Below, in pieces: positions 30,450 through 41,290 of a DNA stretch of 64,000 nucleotides (positions are counted from its first letter, which is position 1; every line of letters starts with the position of its first letter). Position numbers and translations under genes: made by a program. The stretch is taken from the NCBI RefSeq assembly GCF_036588685.1, contig NC_086374.1, positions 72,662,457 through 72,726,456 of the forward strand, read 5' to 3'. Origin of the DNA: Mytilus trossulus (lineage: Eukaryota > Mollusca > Bivalvia > Mytilida > Mytilidae). Under the pieces are notes generated by a model, which worked only from the letters and a program-made list of their open reading frames with translations, did no database searches and was not told the DNA's origin.

Positions 30450-31840
30450 ACCGGAACGGGGTTTCCTCATTGATTGCACGGGCTCTGTTGAAAGTAACTT
30501 TAGAGTCAACGTAGGAAATATTCCGGATTTAACTGTGTGCTTGTTCGATGTTGCGTGGTCAGTCAGTCTTTAATATTTTTAGGAATAGAAAAGCGGATAA
30601 TATTTAAATACTTCAGATTTAGGGGGAGATTAAAATAGTTTGATAAGATGTGAACACTTCTGTTTCAAGCATGCAAAACATAGAGCTTATTTGAGACCAT
30701 TTAACTGATGAATAAATCCATTCGGTGTCTGTATCATTCCGCATGATCATTCGACAGAAGTGCCTGAACAGAATCAGATATCATATCTATAATATATTTC
30801 ATTGTAATCAGGATTTTGGGAATCAGACATAATTCCAATGTTAAATATTTGATTCGCATGAGTAATGGACATCTTTTGTTTGATTGTTGGACATGAAGAA
30901 TGACAATTATGGTTTAATGTCTTTGTTTTTTTTCCACATTCATAATATACTCGTTTCCAATATAAGGAATACACTGATACTATTTTAATAGTTGTTTCCT
31001 AACATAATTAATGGCAAAGAGGAGGTTAAGAGTTTTTTTGTTGTTGTAATGAATAAAACTATTGAAATCACGGTGTTTTTTGGGGGGGGAGGAAGGGGGG
31101 TAAAATTGTCATGCCAAGAAATTCTTTGTTTTTTTCGCCACCTCAACATGTTACAGGTTAACATATTAAAAGTGAAACGCCTCTCCGAAGTTTTCAAACA
31201 ACTATCAGCTGTTTTAGACATCGTTTTAAAATTAACAACTCTTATTAGTAATTTATATTTTTTGTGTTATAAACTCTCATGATCACTACAACCATATTCT
31301 GACAGGTTTGAGCGGAATTCTTTGCAAAGTAAACTGACTATCACGCAACAACTGTGAATAGAAGAACTAAATAATTTCACTGAAATAAAGAAGACAAATA
31401 TATCAAACGGCTACTATACTGTCATGTTTTAGCCCGACAATCACACTGAAGCCATCAAGCGTGCAAAACAATACAAACACTAAGACTAATACCCGCACAT
31501 CGAGATTTAAAACTTAACATAATTCAGGAGCCAGGAAATAGAATATGCATATATTTGCAAATGATTTGGATAATAGACTTTGTAAGATGCAATCCCACCA
31601 ACTGAACCCGGTTACAACGATTGCATTTCTGTATATTTTGTTCCAAAAGTATTGTCTCATTTGATTGTTTGATAAACTTTTGAAAGAAAGTAATTTAAGC
31701 AAGTTAAAAGTATACTTTTATTAAATTTTGTAATTTTTAGATTCGATTTTTTTTAAAACTTCAAAATATAAGCAAGAATGATGATGTTTGGAGAAATGAT
31801 ACAATCAAAAAAAATATCAAAAAATATATCAAAAGCTTTT
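30450..31840. other. Gene-free sequence upstream of RPS5
   Basis: The first ~150 bp are relatively GC-rich and contain 'accggaacgg', so they may be the RPS5 promoter. A G-run near 31082-31101 and short ORFs follow. I see no gene or clear repeat. Confidence 0.35.
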
Positions 31841-31849
31841 ACTGTAGAT

Positions 31850-32181
31850 GTTCTTGTGAATGCCTTCTTGGATTATCATTAAAAGAGGGACGAAAGATAC
31901 CAAAGGGACAGTCAAACTCGTAAATCTAAAACAAACTGACAACGCCATGGCTAAAAATGAAAAAGACAAACAGAAAAACAATAGTACACATGACACAACA
32001 TAGAAAACTAAAAAATAAACAACACGAACCCCACCAAAAACTAGGGGTGATCTCAGGTGCTCCGGAAGGGTAAGCATATCCTGCTCCACATGCGGCACCC
32101 GTCGTGTTGCTTATGTGATTATAAATCCGGTAAATAGTCTAATTCGGTAGGTCAAATTCATGAAAGGGAAGGGGATTGTAG
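31850..32181 (-). repeat. 3' non-coding tail of the Penelope-like element
   Basis: It directly follows the stop of the reverse transcriptase ORF. It includes a module ('ccaaagggacagtcaaactc', 'gacaacgccatggctaaa') I know as a frequent mussel repeat. A diverged version of the same tail is at 35360-35570, next to the second element copy, supporting it as part of the element. Confidence 0.55.
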
Positions 32182-33891
32182 TTACGACGTAAGGAACATA
32201 TCCGATATCATTTGTGAAACGGTTATTCCATAACGGTCAACCAACTCGTGATGGCGTCCGTAAATTTTACGAAGGGATGATTTCAACTTCACCATTTGGA
32301 ACTCTTGGTTTAAAAGCTTCCTTGTAAGCAGTAACCCTCTATCAAGAAAATCATGATAGGAAATGCAAGCACGGGAATATCGTATCAATTGGGAGATATA
32401 TACCCCGTATGCAGGTGCTGCTGGAATGTTGCTACTTAGAAATGGAAAGTTCACAATTGGAAAGCTGAAATCATCTCTTTTGTCGTAAAGTTTTGTCTTC
32501 AACCGACCCTCATTGTCAATTTCTAGATGTAAGTCAAGATATGAAGCCGACTTAATTGTATCTGTAGTATCCTTTATCTCCAATTCGATGGGATAGATGC
32601 GATCCACATAGTCACCAAATTTTGAATTGTTTAGTGAAACAACGTCATCTATATAGCGGAAAGTAGAGTTAAAGGATATTGCTAACTTCTTATCTTTCTT
32701 CCTAAGAAGTTCCTGCATGAATTCAGCCTCATAATAATAAAGAAACAAGTCAGCAAGTAGAGGGGCACAGTTTGTTCCTATTGGGATGTCGACAGTCTGT
32801 TGAAAAACACGTCCTCCGAACGTAACAAATATGTTGACAATCAAGAAATCAAGCATCTTGATATTATCGGTTTCAGAGAATTTTTTGTTTGAATCAGAAT
32901 GATTCTTTACAAAGTAGGATTTATCCCTCCCTAAGACAAGATACTTAATGTATCTACGTTGGCCATTCTTTTTTATGAAGCAAAGTAATACCAACTCTTT
33001 TAACTTGTCTTTTAGTTTGGAATGTGGAATACTTGTGTAAAGAGTAGAAAAGTCAAATGTTTTAATACTGTTACAAGATGAAAGAGAGTTAGATTGTATG
33101 TACTCTAAAAGATCTTTGGAATTTTTAAGTATCCACATCTGATTCACGCCACCTCTAGAATACGCAGTTTCACAATAACTTTGAAGCCCGTCTTTGATTG
33201 CTGATAAAATGGATGTTAATAATTTAGAAAGGGGTTTCGTGGAGCACTTGGAAGACCCAGCAATATACCGTTGTTTGTAAGGACGCTTGTGTAGTTTAGG
33301 TATCCAATACAGTGATGGAAGATCCAGTTCTTCATCTTTGGTTGAAATACCAAATGAACAAAGAACAGACCTATGATTATCCAGGATTTCCTCTTTGGTA
33401 AGTGTCGTGATGGTATATGTTGGGTTTCCAAGTGAATTGTCTGTACCTAATTCGTTTATCAAGCAATTAATGTAATGACTTTTACAGACAAAAACGATGT
33501 TATTTGGGGCTTTGTCTGCGGGGACAACAACATATTTATCATGGAGGTCAGATAGGTGTTTAGCAACATTTGGATCTTTGAAGATTGACGTAGCATGGAC
33601 ATTGATGGACCCATTCAGTTTCTTAATTCTGATTTGTATTAACGACCTCACTGCCTTAATCCATTCGGATAGAGTGTCTACGTCTTCCTTCTCGCGCTTA
33701 GCCCATTGCCTGGCATAATCCTCGACTGAATCCATCAAAATTATAAAGTTGTATTTCCAATTGATGGATTTAGGCTCACGATATTTCGGACCTTTCGATA
33801 ACACGTTTCGTAGAGAAGTGTTATTAACAATGTTAAGGTCACCGGTAATAACGTGGCCAGCAGGATTAAACGTCATGAAACTCCTTAACAT
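32182..33891 (-). CDS. Penelope-like retroelement reverse transcriptase, intact 569-aa ORF
   Basis: This is an RNA-dependent DNA polymerase of a retroelement. Visible motifs, in order: VVPADKAPNNIVFV near residue 140; LYWIPKLHKRPYKQRYIAGS; motif A KTFDFSTLYTSIPHSKL with its catalytic Asp; motif B PIGTNCAPLLADLFL; motif C RYIDDVVSLNN with both catalytic Asp; then SASYLDLHLEI and a thumb region YDKRDDFSFPIVNFPF and YISQLIRYSRAC. There is no GIY-YIG endonuclease in this ORF, and none is visible just upstream. The frame is uninterrupted, so the copy may be recent. The ATG lies 3 codons before sequence homologous to other copies, so translation or splicing could begin further upstream. Assignment to the Penelope order is from remembered family features. 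Confidence 0.78.
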   Translation of the reverse strand: MLRSFMTFNPAGHVITGDLNIVNNTSLRNVLSKGPKYREPKSINWKYNFIILMDSVEDYARQWAKREKEDVDTLSEWIKAVRSLIQIRIKKLNGSINVHATSIFKDPNVAKHLSDLHDKYVVVPADKAPNNIVFVCKSHYINCLINELGTDNSLGNPTYTITTLTKEEILDNHRSVLCSFGISTKDEELDLPSLYWIPKLHKRPYKQRYIAGSSKCSTKPLSKLLTSILSAIKDGLQSYCETAYSRGGVNQMWILKNSKDLLEYIQSNSLSSCNSIKTFDFSTLYTSIPHSKLKDKLKELVLLCFIKKNGQRRYIKYLVLGRDKSYFVKNHSDSNKKFSETDNIKMLDFLIVNIFVTFGGRVFQQTVDIPIGTNCAPLLADLFLYYYEAEFMQELLRKKDKKLAISFNSTFRYIDDVVSLNNSKFGDYVDRIYPIELEIKDTTDTIKSASYLDLHLEIDNEGRLKTKLYDKRDDFSFPIVNFPFLSSNIPAAPAYGVYISQLIRYSRACISYHDFLDRGLLLTRKLLNQEFQMVKLKSSLRKIYGRHHELVDRYGITVSQMISDMFLTS

Positions 33892-34089
33892 TTTATTTGT
33901 AATATGAATTGAAATTTATATAAATACAATTAATTGAATGTAAGCCTATTAGGCGAGTGACTTATTTCAAAAAGACGCTTAGTTAACGACTTTAATGCAC
34001 CCACCTAACACACGGCTATATTATATATCATTCGAAAGCTCATAATCTGTACTTACTGTTTTGCCCGGTCGTAAAAAAATCGTACGGTG

Positions 34090-35350
34090 CATTTTCTGTT
34101 AAATCAAGGTTAAAGGTCATGACATTTTTTTCCAATTTTTGCGATTATTAAATAAAACGCTATTTTCTAATTCTTGTAGCCTAAAATTTTTCAAAAAATC
34201 ATATGAACTTTATGGAACATGATACATAATTTCCAAATCAAACAAAAAATAAGAAATTCGATGCGCAAAATTTCCCAAAAATTGAAATTTATCACAAATA
34301 CTAAAAAAATGATTTTTTTCAAAAAGCAAAATATAGCTTGGGGAATCGATATTCGTATGCTAAAAAAATAGATAAATGTATATATTTTAGGTCAAGGAAT
34401 ATTTGCTTTGTAATTTTAAGATGTTTTTTTTTTTTTTTTCATGGAACAGCCTTCTATTGAAGTGTTTGCATTTGCCCAAAAATCTACCATCTTCAACTAG
34501 CGAATTATGTTAAAATAGCACATCGCGAATTGTGAATATCAGGGAGGAGAATGAGATTTCATAATAAAAGAAGTGATATTTAAAGTTAGAACATAATATA
34601 TGCGAGGTAATTGAGGTTAAACTGTTTTTTACTAAGTCAAACTTTTTTACTTTTTGTAATTATGTTTAAATGCAAACATGACTTTGCTACTAAATCGTAG
34701 GCAACTTTGAAATAAGAAACCTTGGTTAAAAACACTTGGTTGTCTAGAGCGGGATGTAAACGAACTAAATGAAATGCGGCTGTTTCTTATTTAGTTTAAA
34801 ATCGTGTTATATTAAATCATATTAAATGTGTTTAGAAGTTTAATCGCTTTAATTATTTGAAATAAAGATGCTTTGAGAAATTTCTAAATAAGCTTTTTAA
34901 ATACAAAAGCACGTCATTGTGGATGTAAATAAACTATAAGCAGTGTATAATAACAAAATGACAAAGTTGAATACCCTTCTTTAACTTATAAGATCATTTG
35001 CTGTTTTAGGAGTGATCGTTTTCATGGTATGCTGTGTTTTGTGGATTGTTGTTCGTCTCTTGGACATTAATTTAATTTTGTTCATGGTTTTAATTAACTT
35101 TATTTGATTCAGGGTTTTAGATGTTGATTGTCTCTTTGGTATTTTTTTTTACTGTAAAGACATTAAGTTGCAGTCATGAAAATCGGCCAAAAACACCTTA
35201 AAGTAAAGTGAAGAAGATAAACGCAATAAGACAAATATCCGCGAAAATACTAAGTAACCTAATTTGCTCATGATGATATATATATATAACCAAATCGTTA
35301 TCATGATACATTTAGCTACACTGATCTATCATTTTAAAACCTTTTACTAC
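34090..35350. other. Gene-free interior of the outer element
   Basis: AT-rich sequence with a T-run near 34423-34439. A piece near 35040-35150 ('tggtatgctgtgttttgtgg' to 'attgtctctttggtatttt') resembles a common mussel repeat. No gene. Confidence 0.35.
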
Positions 35351-35359
35351 TTGAATAGT

Positions 35360-36800
35360 GACGAAATATACTATAGGGACACCAAACTCATAAATAAAAA
35401 CGAACTGACAAAGCCGGGCAACAAACGAACAAGACAACCAACAGTATACAAAACACAACATACAAAGCTACAGATTGAGTAACACAATCTCCCCAATTTT
35501 TTTTAGTGAACTCAGGGGCTCTAAAAGGGTAGCCAGATTATGTTCCACATGTGACAACCGTCTTAGTTTAAACATATTTATTTATAGTGGATTGGGAAAC
35601 AAGTTTGCAACTTAAATTAATCTCTTTCCACTTTGCGTGGGCAAGTGCTGCCTTGTAGCGGCATTAATCTGCTCTTTTTCGAAATCTACAAACGTGTGTT
35701 TAACGTGCAAGAGATATGGCTCTCTCTTTACACGGGTCAGCCATTTATCGTCACTTTCCGACGGACTTTCATTGTTTCCTTAAGGCCATACTCACAAATG
35801 GTGTCTAGGAAGAGCCGTAAATTTAGTCCCTGAAATTTTCATCACGGAACGGGAATCGAACCTGGAACCTTTGTGTTAGTAGTTCGATGCACTAACCACT
35901 ACACCACTGCTCTCTTTTACCCGTCTCGTGGCTCATGTATTTCCTAACTCGGTGCCAAGCCTTATTCGGTTCGTGACATTCACGACAGAGATGACGGCAA
36001 TTTGGTTACGTCGATGGAACTTATCAGTCGTCATCTGGCATAACAGATATCTCATAATTGTCAACCAACTCGTAGTGGCGTCCATGAAATTTTCAAAGGG
36101 CTGATTTCAACTTTGCATTTGAACTCTGGTTTAGAACTATGTTTAAACCACCGTTTTTTTCAAATGTCCTGTACCAAGTCAGGCATATGACAGTTGGTAT
36201 CGAATAATCTGTTTCTTTGTATGTTGGCGTGAGCTTTTTTGTAGCAGTTCAGTGTTTCTGTTATATCGTTGTGTTCCTCTTATAGTTGATGCGTTTCCCT
36301 AGTTTTTGCCTTGTGACCCAGATTTATTTCAGTTACTAGTAAATCGATTGATCACTTTTGAATAGCAGTATGCTATAGTTGCCTTTATTTCAGAGGAGCT
36401 GCGGCTCAATGCAATCGGTCTCCTCCTTTAGTAGTAAAGATATGCAGGCGTTGCTATAATGTTGTTAGATGGAAATGAGAAGTTTATAATTTCTTAGTAA
36501 GGGGTGGTTTTATGGTTTGTTTTATGCACATTTCTCTTGTCGTAAAACTGTTTTTCAACCAACCCTCATCATCGATTTCAAGATGGTTGATGGAGTAAAT
36601 TATATATGTTGGGTCTTTTATTTCCCATTTTTCCATTGTCACAAATTTTGGACTCTTTAGTGAGATGACATCCTCTATATCGTGGAAAGTGAAGTTTCAA
36701 GATAATGATAGCTTCTCTGCAGTCGTCATCAGAAGCACTTGCATGAAGTCATGCTCGTATGAAAAATGAACTAGTCATTCAAGCTATTCAGGAAGTCTAG
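35360..36800 (-). pseudogene. Decayed second copy of the Penelope-like element
   Basis: Order and sequence parallel the intact element at 31850-32760. A tail with 'caaactcataaat' and 'gctctaaaagggtag' comes first. Then 36060-36110, 'caaccaactcgtagtggcg', matches the ORF end at 32237-32260. Then 'gtcgtaaaactg', 'catcgatttcaagatgg' and 'cctctatatcgtgg' match the YIDD-proximal part. Many indels destroy the frame. A SINE interrupts it at 35572-35913, and other unrelated sequence lies at 36160-36410. Confidence 0.7.
35572..35913 (-). mobile_element. tRNA-derived SINE
   Basis: The minus strand starts AGAGCAGTGGTGTAGTGG, an A-box-like region. It has the RNA polymerase III B box GGTTCGATTCC at 35862-35852, about 50 nt downstream. 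The body continues with 'ggctcttcctagacacc', 'ccgctacaaggcagcac' and a T/A-rich 3' end. CCGTCT flanks both sides in the Penelope-like relic (about 35560 and 35921), consistent with a target duplication. The body resembles conserved-core SINEs of molluscs, but I cannot name the family with certainty. Confidence 0.8.
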
Positions 36801-37564
36801 TTGTAATTAGAATCTTTGCGTATAAATGGATATTTTTTCTTCAAAACTATTCTTATCTTATGAATTAATACATGTAAACAATGAACAACGCAATTCAAGC
36901 AATCAAGAAATCAAGTTTTATAATGTGTTTACTATTTTTTTGAAATTTCAATTTTCATCAATTTATTTTTATTTATTTTGGTCCAAATTTTCAATTCACA
37001 TAAAATAAATAAAAAGGTCTTTTCACTACATCAATATTTATAATGAAGCTACAAATCAAACAATTAGAAAAGTCAAAATCAGTTTATTTCAGACTGGTAG
37101 TTACAATGCAGGTTGCAATCTCTTAGTTTCACCCCCTTTATTTCAAGCAATAAGATGGCGGTATTTTGGACAACTGTAGGAGTTGTTATGATTTGCTGTT
37201 TGATTAGAAGTAAGCATACTTTTAGGGAATTTTATGATGTCAAAAACTTCTTTGATAGTCATTACAGGGTATTACTTAGTTTAAAGTGATTAGCAGTTGC
37301 ACCAAAAAGAGAAAAAATGGGTTTTCACACATTTTGTTAACTTTTACTCGAATTTCAGGAAACATGTGCTCTCTGTCAAAAACACGCTTTGAATATTAAA
37401 AAATGCATTTGAATAATGACTGTTAATCGCTCTGCTAAAAGTTTAAATTGTTTGCATATGTGAATTAAGTATATAAAAGTCATATAATGAAATTTTACGA
37501 CCGGGCAAAACAGATAGTACAGATGTGTAGCTTTAAAATGATATATAATTTAGCCGTGTGTTAG

Positions 37565-38060
37565 CACTGTGTCTAAACCACACCGGCAGAATTTGATCGG
37601 ACTCGATGGTATCTAACGTCCGGCACAATGACGGAACATCAATAGACAGAAGAAAGATAGGTTTCTCATTATTTTCTTATTTTTTTAATGATATCGAAGA
37701 ATATATATACATATACAACTATTTTCTATTGTGAGTTGCAATATTTTCTACAACCGTTCTATATTAACGGAGAAATAAGTCAAAATGCATGTCAAAATGA
37801 CGAATTGAGTGAACCTTGCCTCGAAATTGTTTATTTTCTCTTTAAATTGTTCACATTGTACGGAAAGAAAGGTACGGGAAGATAGATATTGACACGGAGA
37901 TTGCAAATTTAGTTATTATGAGGATCTCAATAATTGTAACTCTGTGTATGGAACGAAAGAAATGGGTCATGTCAAAATGGAACTGGCCGGTTTCGTCAAT
38001 GTATACAACCCGGTTTCGTCATAGATTTCAAAATGCATAACCCGGTTTGGTCAAATAAAA
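37565..38060 (+). repeat. Left inverted arm of the 2.94-kb transposon
   Basis: Near-identical in inverted orientation to 40005-40502. Subterminal motifs are at 37989, 38011 and 38041 (ggtttcgtca or ggtttggtca). Confidence 0.85.
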
Positions 38061-39274
38061 AAAATCATAATCGCATTACATTATAATTGATTATTTAATT
38101 TCAGAGTTCAAAAGGAGTTTTGTGGGTCGTTCGAAAACAAGTTCGTTCACCGGACAGCGGCTTATTATTTATATGAGTCTCAGATTCAAATAAATAATAA
38201 GCAAATTCCTACTCTTATAGAACTCAAATATTTTAATTTTACTTTGCATTCCGAACTTTTTTAACAGCATATTGAGATTAAAGCTCTTTAAATATGCGTT
38301 TTCTATATGAGTTATGGGAAAATATGTTGAACATGTTTAAACTTGAAATTAAAGTTTACTGTCTTAAAAATCGAAACACACAATTGATATGTGATTTTCT
38401 CGCACAAAAGAATGGACACCTTTATAAGTAATTTAATCATTCCATGTATGTAATCTTTTCTACCATCGTTAAAAATAAATCTTCTTAAGGATAATGTGAT
38501 GATAAGACAAATTTATATGCATGCATAATCGACATAGAATGTAGAATTACAACTACCATGCATTAAAATAAAATTTATTTATCACTAATTGTAACTATAC
38601 TGCTATGTACAAATTAGTATAATAGTCTCAGGTCATCGATAAAATTCAATAATAATTATTTTGTTAACATTATTAAAAAAAACGAGTCTGTACTGTCGCC
38701 ATTGTGTTATGATGATCGTACACTGACGTTGGTCAATATATTTTGACAATATATACGGACAGAGGGATTCAGTTTATTTCAAAGTGGGCGTATTTCGAAC
38801 AACTTGTACATACCGCCGAGCGTAGCGAGTCGAACATTATTTTGATTATTTTTTGCTTTACAAAATCGTTAAATACAGGAATCAATATAGTTTTGGCAAC
38901 CGAAGGTGTGGTCGGGTCGTGCAACCTATACGTCATCTAGATTCGCCACTTATCTTATAAAGTGTATAACGAATTAAAATATTGTAAGAAATGAGAAAAC
39001 AGGGACACCCGGGAAATCGGATTATGTGAGTTGGATTATGTTTATTATAATAAATGCCGAAAATCAAGTTCTTTTTATCGATTTCTTTACATTTTTCTCA
39101 AATATATATAAAAGTTATATAGGAAAATGATAAGGCAGACAAATATACAAATAAATCGACTTGGCCGATATCCTAATCAGTAAAACTTATTGACCTTTAA
39201 TTACGATTTTTTTTTCATTTCTTTGCGTTTTCACACGCCCATCCCAATTTTGACAGGACGTATTATTGTATACA

Positions 39275-39385
39275 CCCGTCTGTCCATCCGTCCTTCCATC
39301 CGTCCGTTCCTTCATCTATCAGTCATTCGGTCCGTCCGTCCGTCCGTCCGTCTAGCTATCCGTCTATCTTTCCGTCCAGCGTAAA
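39275..39385 (+). repeat. TCCG-type microsatellite
   Basis: Imperfect 4-bp repeats (tccg / tccatccg) run from 'ctgtccatccgtcc' through 'gtccgtccgtccgtccgtc', followed by the non-coding repeat start 'gtaaacatgtcgcac'. I recognise it as a usual companion of such microsatellites in bivalves. Confidence 0.7.
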
Positions 39386-40004
39386 CATGTCGCACCGAAA
39401 CTTGAGAACAGCTTATCTAGTTTTCATGAAACTTAACAAAGTTATTTCTTGGAATGGTCAAACGATTTGTAAACCTTTTAGTGAAAATCAAATTAAATCT
39501 TTTTGAGTTACAGAACTTTGTAAGTAAAACAGGAGTGTGTTTTTTTTTAACATGTCGAGAAATATCTCAAAATGGTTAATCATTATTGCATCAAACTTTA
39601 CACACTTCTTAGTAATATTAATCTTAACTTCTGCATACTTTAAGGTGATGTTTTAAATTTTGTTTTTTAATCGTTAATTAGGTTTTCTTTGTAAAAAAAA
39701 AAAGGGGGGTCACATACTGCGATGTATCTCAAAACCTATATAAAAAAATATCATAATGTTGATGTTAAAAAAAAAATTAGATATCAGTGTTTGCAATTGA
39801 GTATTTATATTCCATTTAAAATTAGTTTGAAGATCAGTGAAATAACGGATACGACTTTCATTAGGAAAATGTGTAGTACTATAATTACCTATGTAAATAA
39901 ATGTAAACACGCCAAGTTTACTTTATAATACATATATATTTAAATTCTTTCGAAAGATAATGTTCAGATCCGTGTAACGTTGCTTTTCATAAATTGTTGG
40001 TTTT

Positions 40005-40502
40005 AAAAAAATATAAAAAACCGGGTGGTATATATAGACGAAACCGGGTGTTGTGTAGTAAACAACAATGACGAAACCGGTGTATTTTTATTTGACATGA
40101 CCCATTTCTTTCGTTCCATACACATAAATACAAGTGTTGAGATGCTCATAATGACTAGTTTTGCAATCTCTGTGTCAGTATCTATCTTCCCGTACCTTTC
40201 TTTCTGTACAATGTGAACAATTTAAAGAGAAATTAAACAATTCCGAGGCAAGGTTCACTCAATTCGTCATTTTGACATGCATTTTGACTTATTTCTCCGT
40301 TAATATAGAACGGTTGTAGAAAATATTGCATCTCACAATAGAAAATAGTTGTATATGTATATATATTCTTCGATATCATTAAAAAAATAAGAAAATAAGG
40401 AGAAACCTATCTTTCTTCTGTCTATTGATGTTCCGTCATTGTGCCGGACGTTAGATACCATCGAGTCCAATCAAATTCTGCCGGTGTGGTTTAGACACAG
40501 TG
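40005..40502 (-). repeat. Right inverted arm of the 2.94-kb transposon
   Basis: Inverted copy of the left arm. Subterminal motifs 'accgggt', 'gacgaaaccgggt' and 'gacgaaaccggt' lie at 40021-40082. Confidence 0.85.
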
Positions 40503-40554
40503 GTTAGGTAGGTGTATTAAAAAATTAATTTTATGGTTAAAGTCACTCGCCTAA

Positions 40555-41290
40555 ATATATGAAATCCTATCATAACCGAAGTCATGCGACAAAAACTTGA
40601 ATAATAACACAGAATAATTCAATATTACGTCACATGTTATTGAGAATTATCTTTGATATTGATGTTTCACATCATATCCATTTAAAGAAAATAACAATTT
40701 ATTGAAAATGATAGATGTTGGCAATACCCAAGACAAATATATGTTGTGTACAAGATTTAAGTTTGTACAAGTTATAATTTGTACAGGGTTAAGGAACAAG
40801 TTATGATTTTTTTTAACACATACCTTCTTGCACCCGGTGATAAAAGTTTATATTCTAAAATGTATCAGTTTAAAGTCTTAAATTCAAATTTGTATACTTC
40901 AACCTAACATTTAGTGCTATTCTCTTTTCCCTTAAACTTAAAAGGTGGACACCTGAATGGTTTAAATTCTATTTTTCTTTTTTTCTTTTACTAAAATCAC
41001 ACCCATAAACAAGTATTTGTATGTACTTGTATAATGTTTTTGTATCAATCTCAGTATTGACAGTATAAGCCTGAGTAGCATGCAGTCGTGGAAATATGAC
41101 AAAAATATGCGAAATAAAAGATTGTGTGCTTGCTTCATTCATCCTAATAATATCCGGTAATATGCTGGATAGAAAGTACATGTTATACCTGGGATATCAG
41201 ATCATGAAACAGTGTACATTGAGTCTAGCCTGACACTGATCAAAACTCCCACTTAGAGAAGTATACGCATATAAAAAAGGTGACTTTGAT
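40555..41290. other. Gene-free stretch
   Basis: AT-rich sequence between the outer element and a decayed LINE. I see nothing I can name. Confidence 0.4.

Larger units (their letters stand above)
37565..40502. mobile_element. 2.94-kb transposon with ~500-bp inverted arms, CACTGTG ends and 5-bp GTTAG duplication
   Basis: The arms at 37565-38060 and 40005-40502 are inverted copies (ends CACTGTGTCTAAACCACACC and its complement). Each arm ends inwardly in three CCGGTTTCGTC-type motifs. GTTAG flanks both sides (37560-37564, 40503-40507). The outer element reads through as one sequence when the insert and one GTTAG are removed, so the boundaries are firm. The ~1.95-kb centre has no transposase ORF. 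It includes a TCCG/CGTC microsatellite and a hairpin (38159-38201). The 5-bp duplication and CACTGTG start fit Transib/ProtoRAG-like elements or hAT5. The long arms resemble foldback or Mutator-like elements. Confidence 0.85.
33950..40554. mobile_element. Outer inverted-repeat element, split by later insertions
   Basis: The left arm 33950-34085 starts TAGGCGAGTGACTT and includes 'ctaacacacggct' and 'gttttgcccggtcgta'. It is matched in inverted orientation by 37494-37564 plus 40508-40554, ending 'agtcactcgccta'. The right arm is cut exactly by the long-TIR element at 37565-40502. Joining the two pieces restores the left-arm order. The interior holds a decayed Penelope-like copy and a SINE. No transposase is seen, and the target duplication is unresolved. 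Confidence 0.6.

Noticed and set aside
35840..35913. A tRNA gene
   Set aside because: A- and B-box motifs are present but no cloverleaf anticodon arm is convincing, and the sequence runs on into a 340-bp SINE body with a target duplication.
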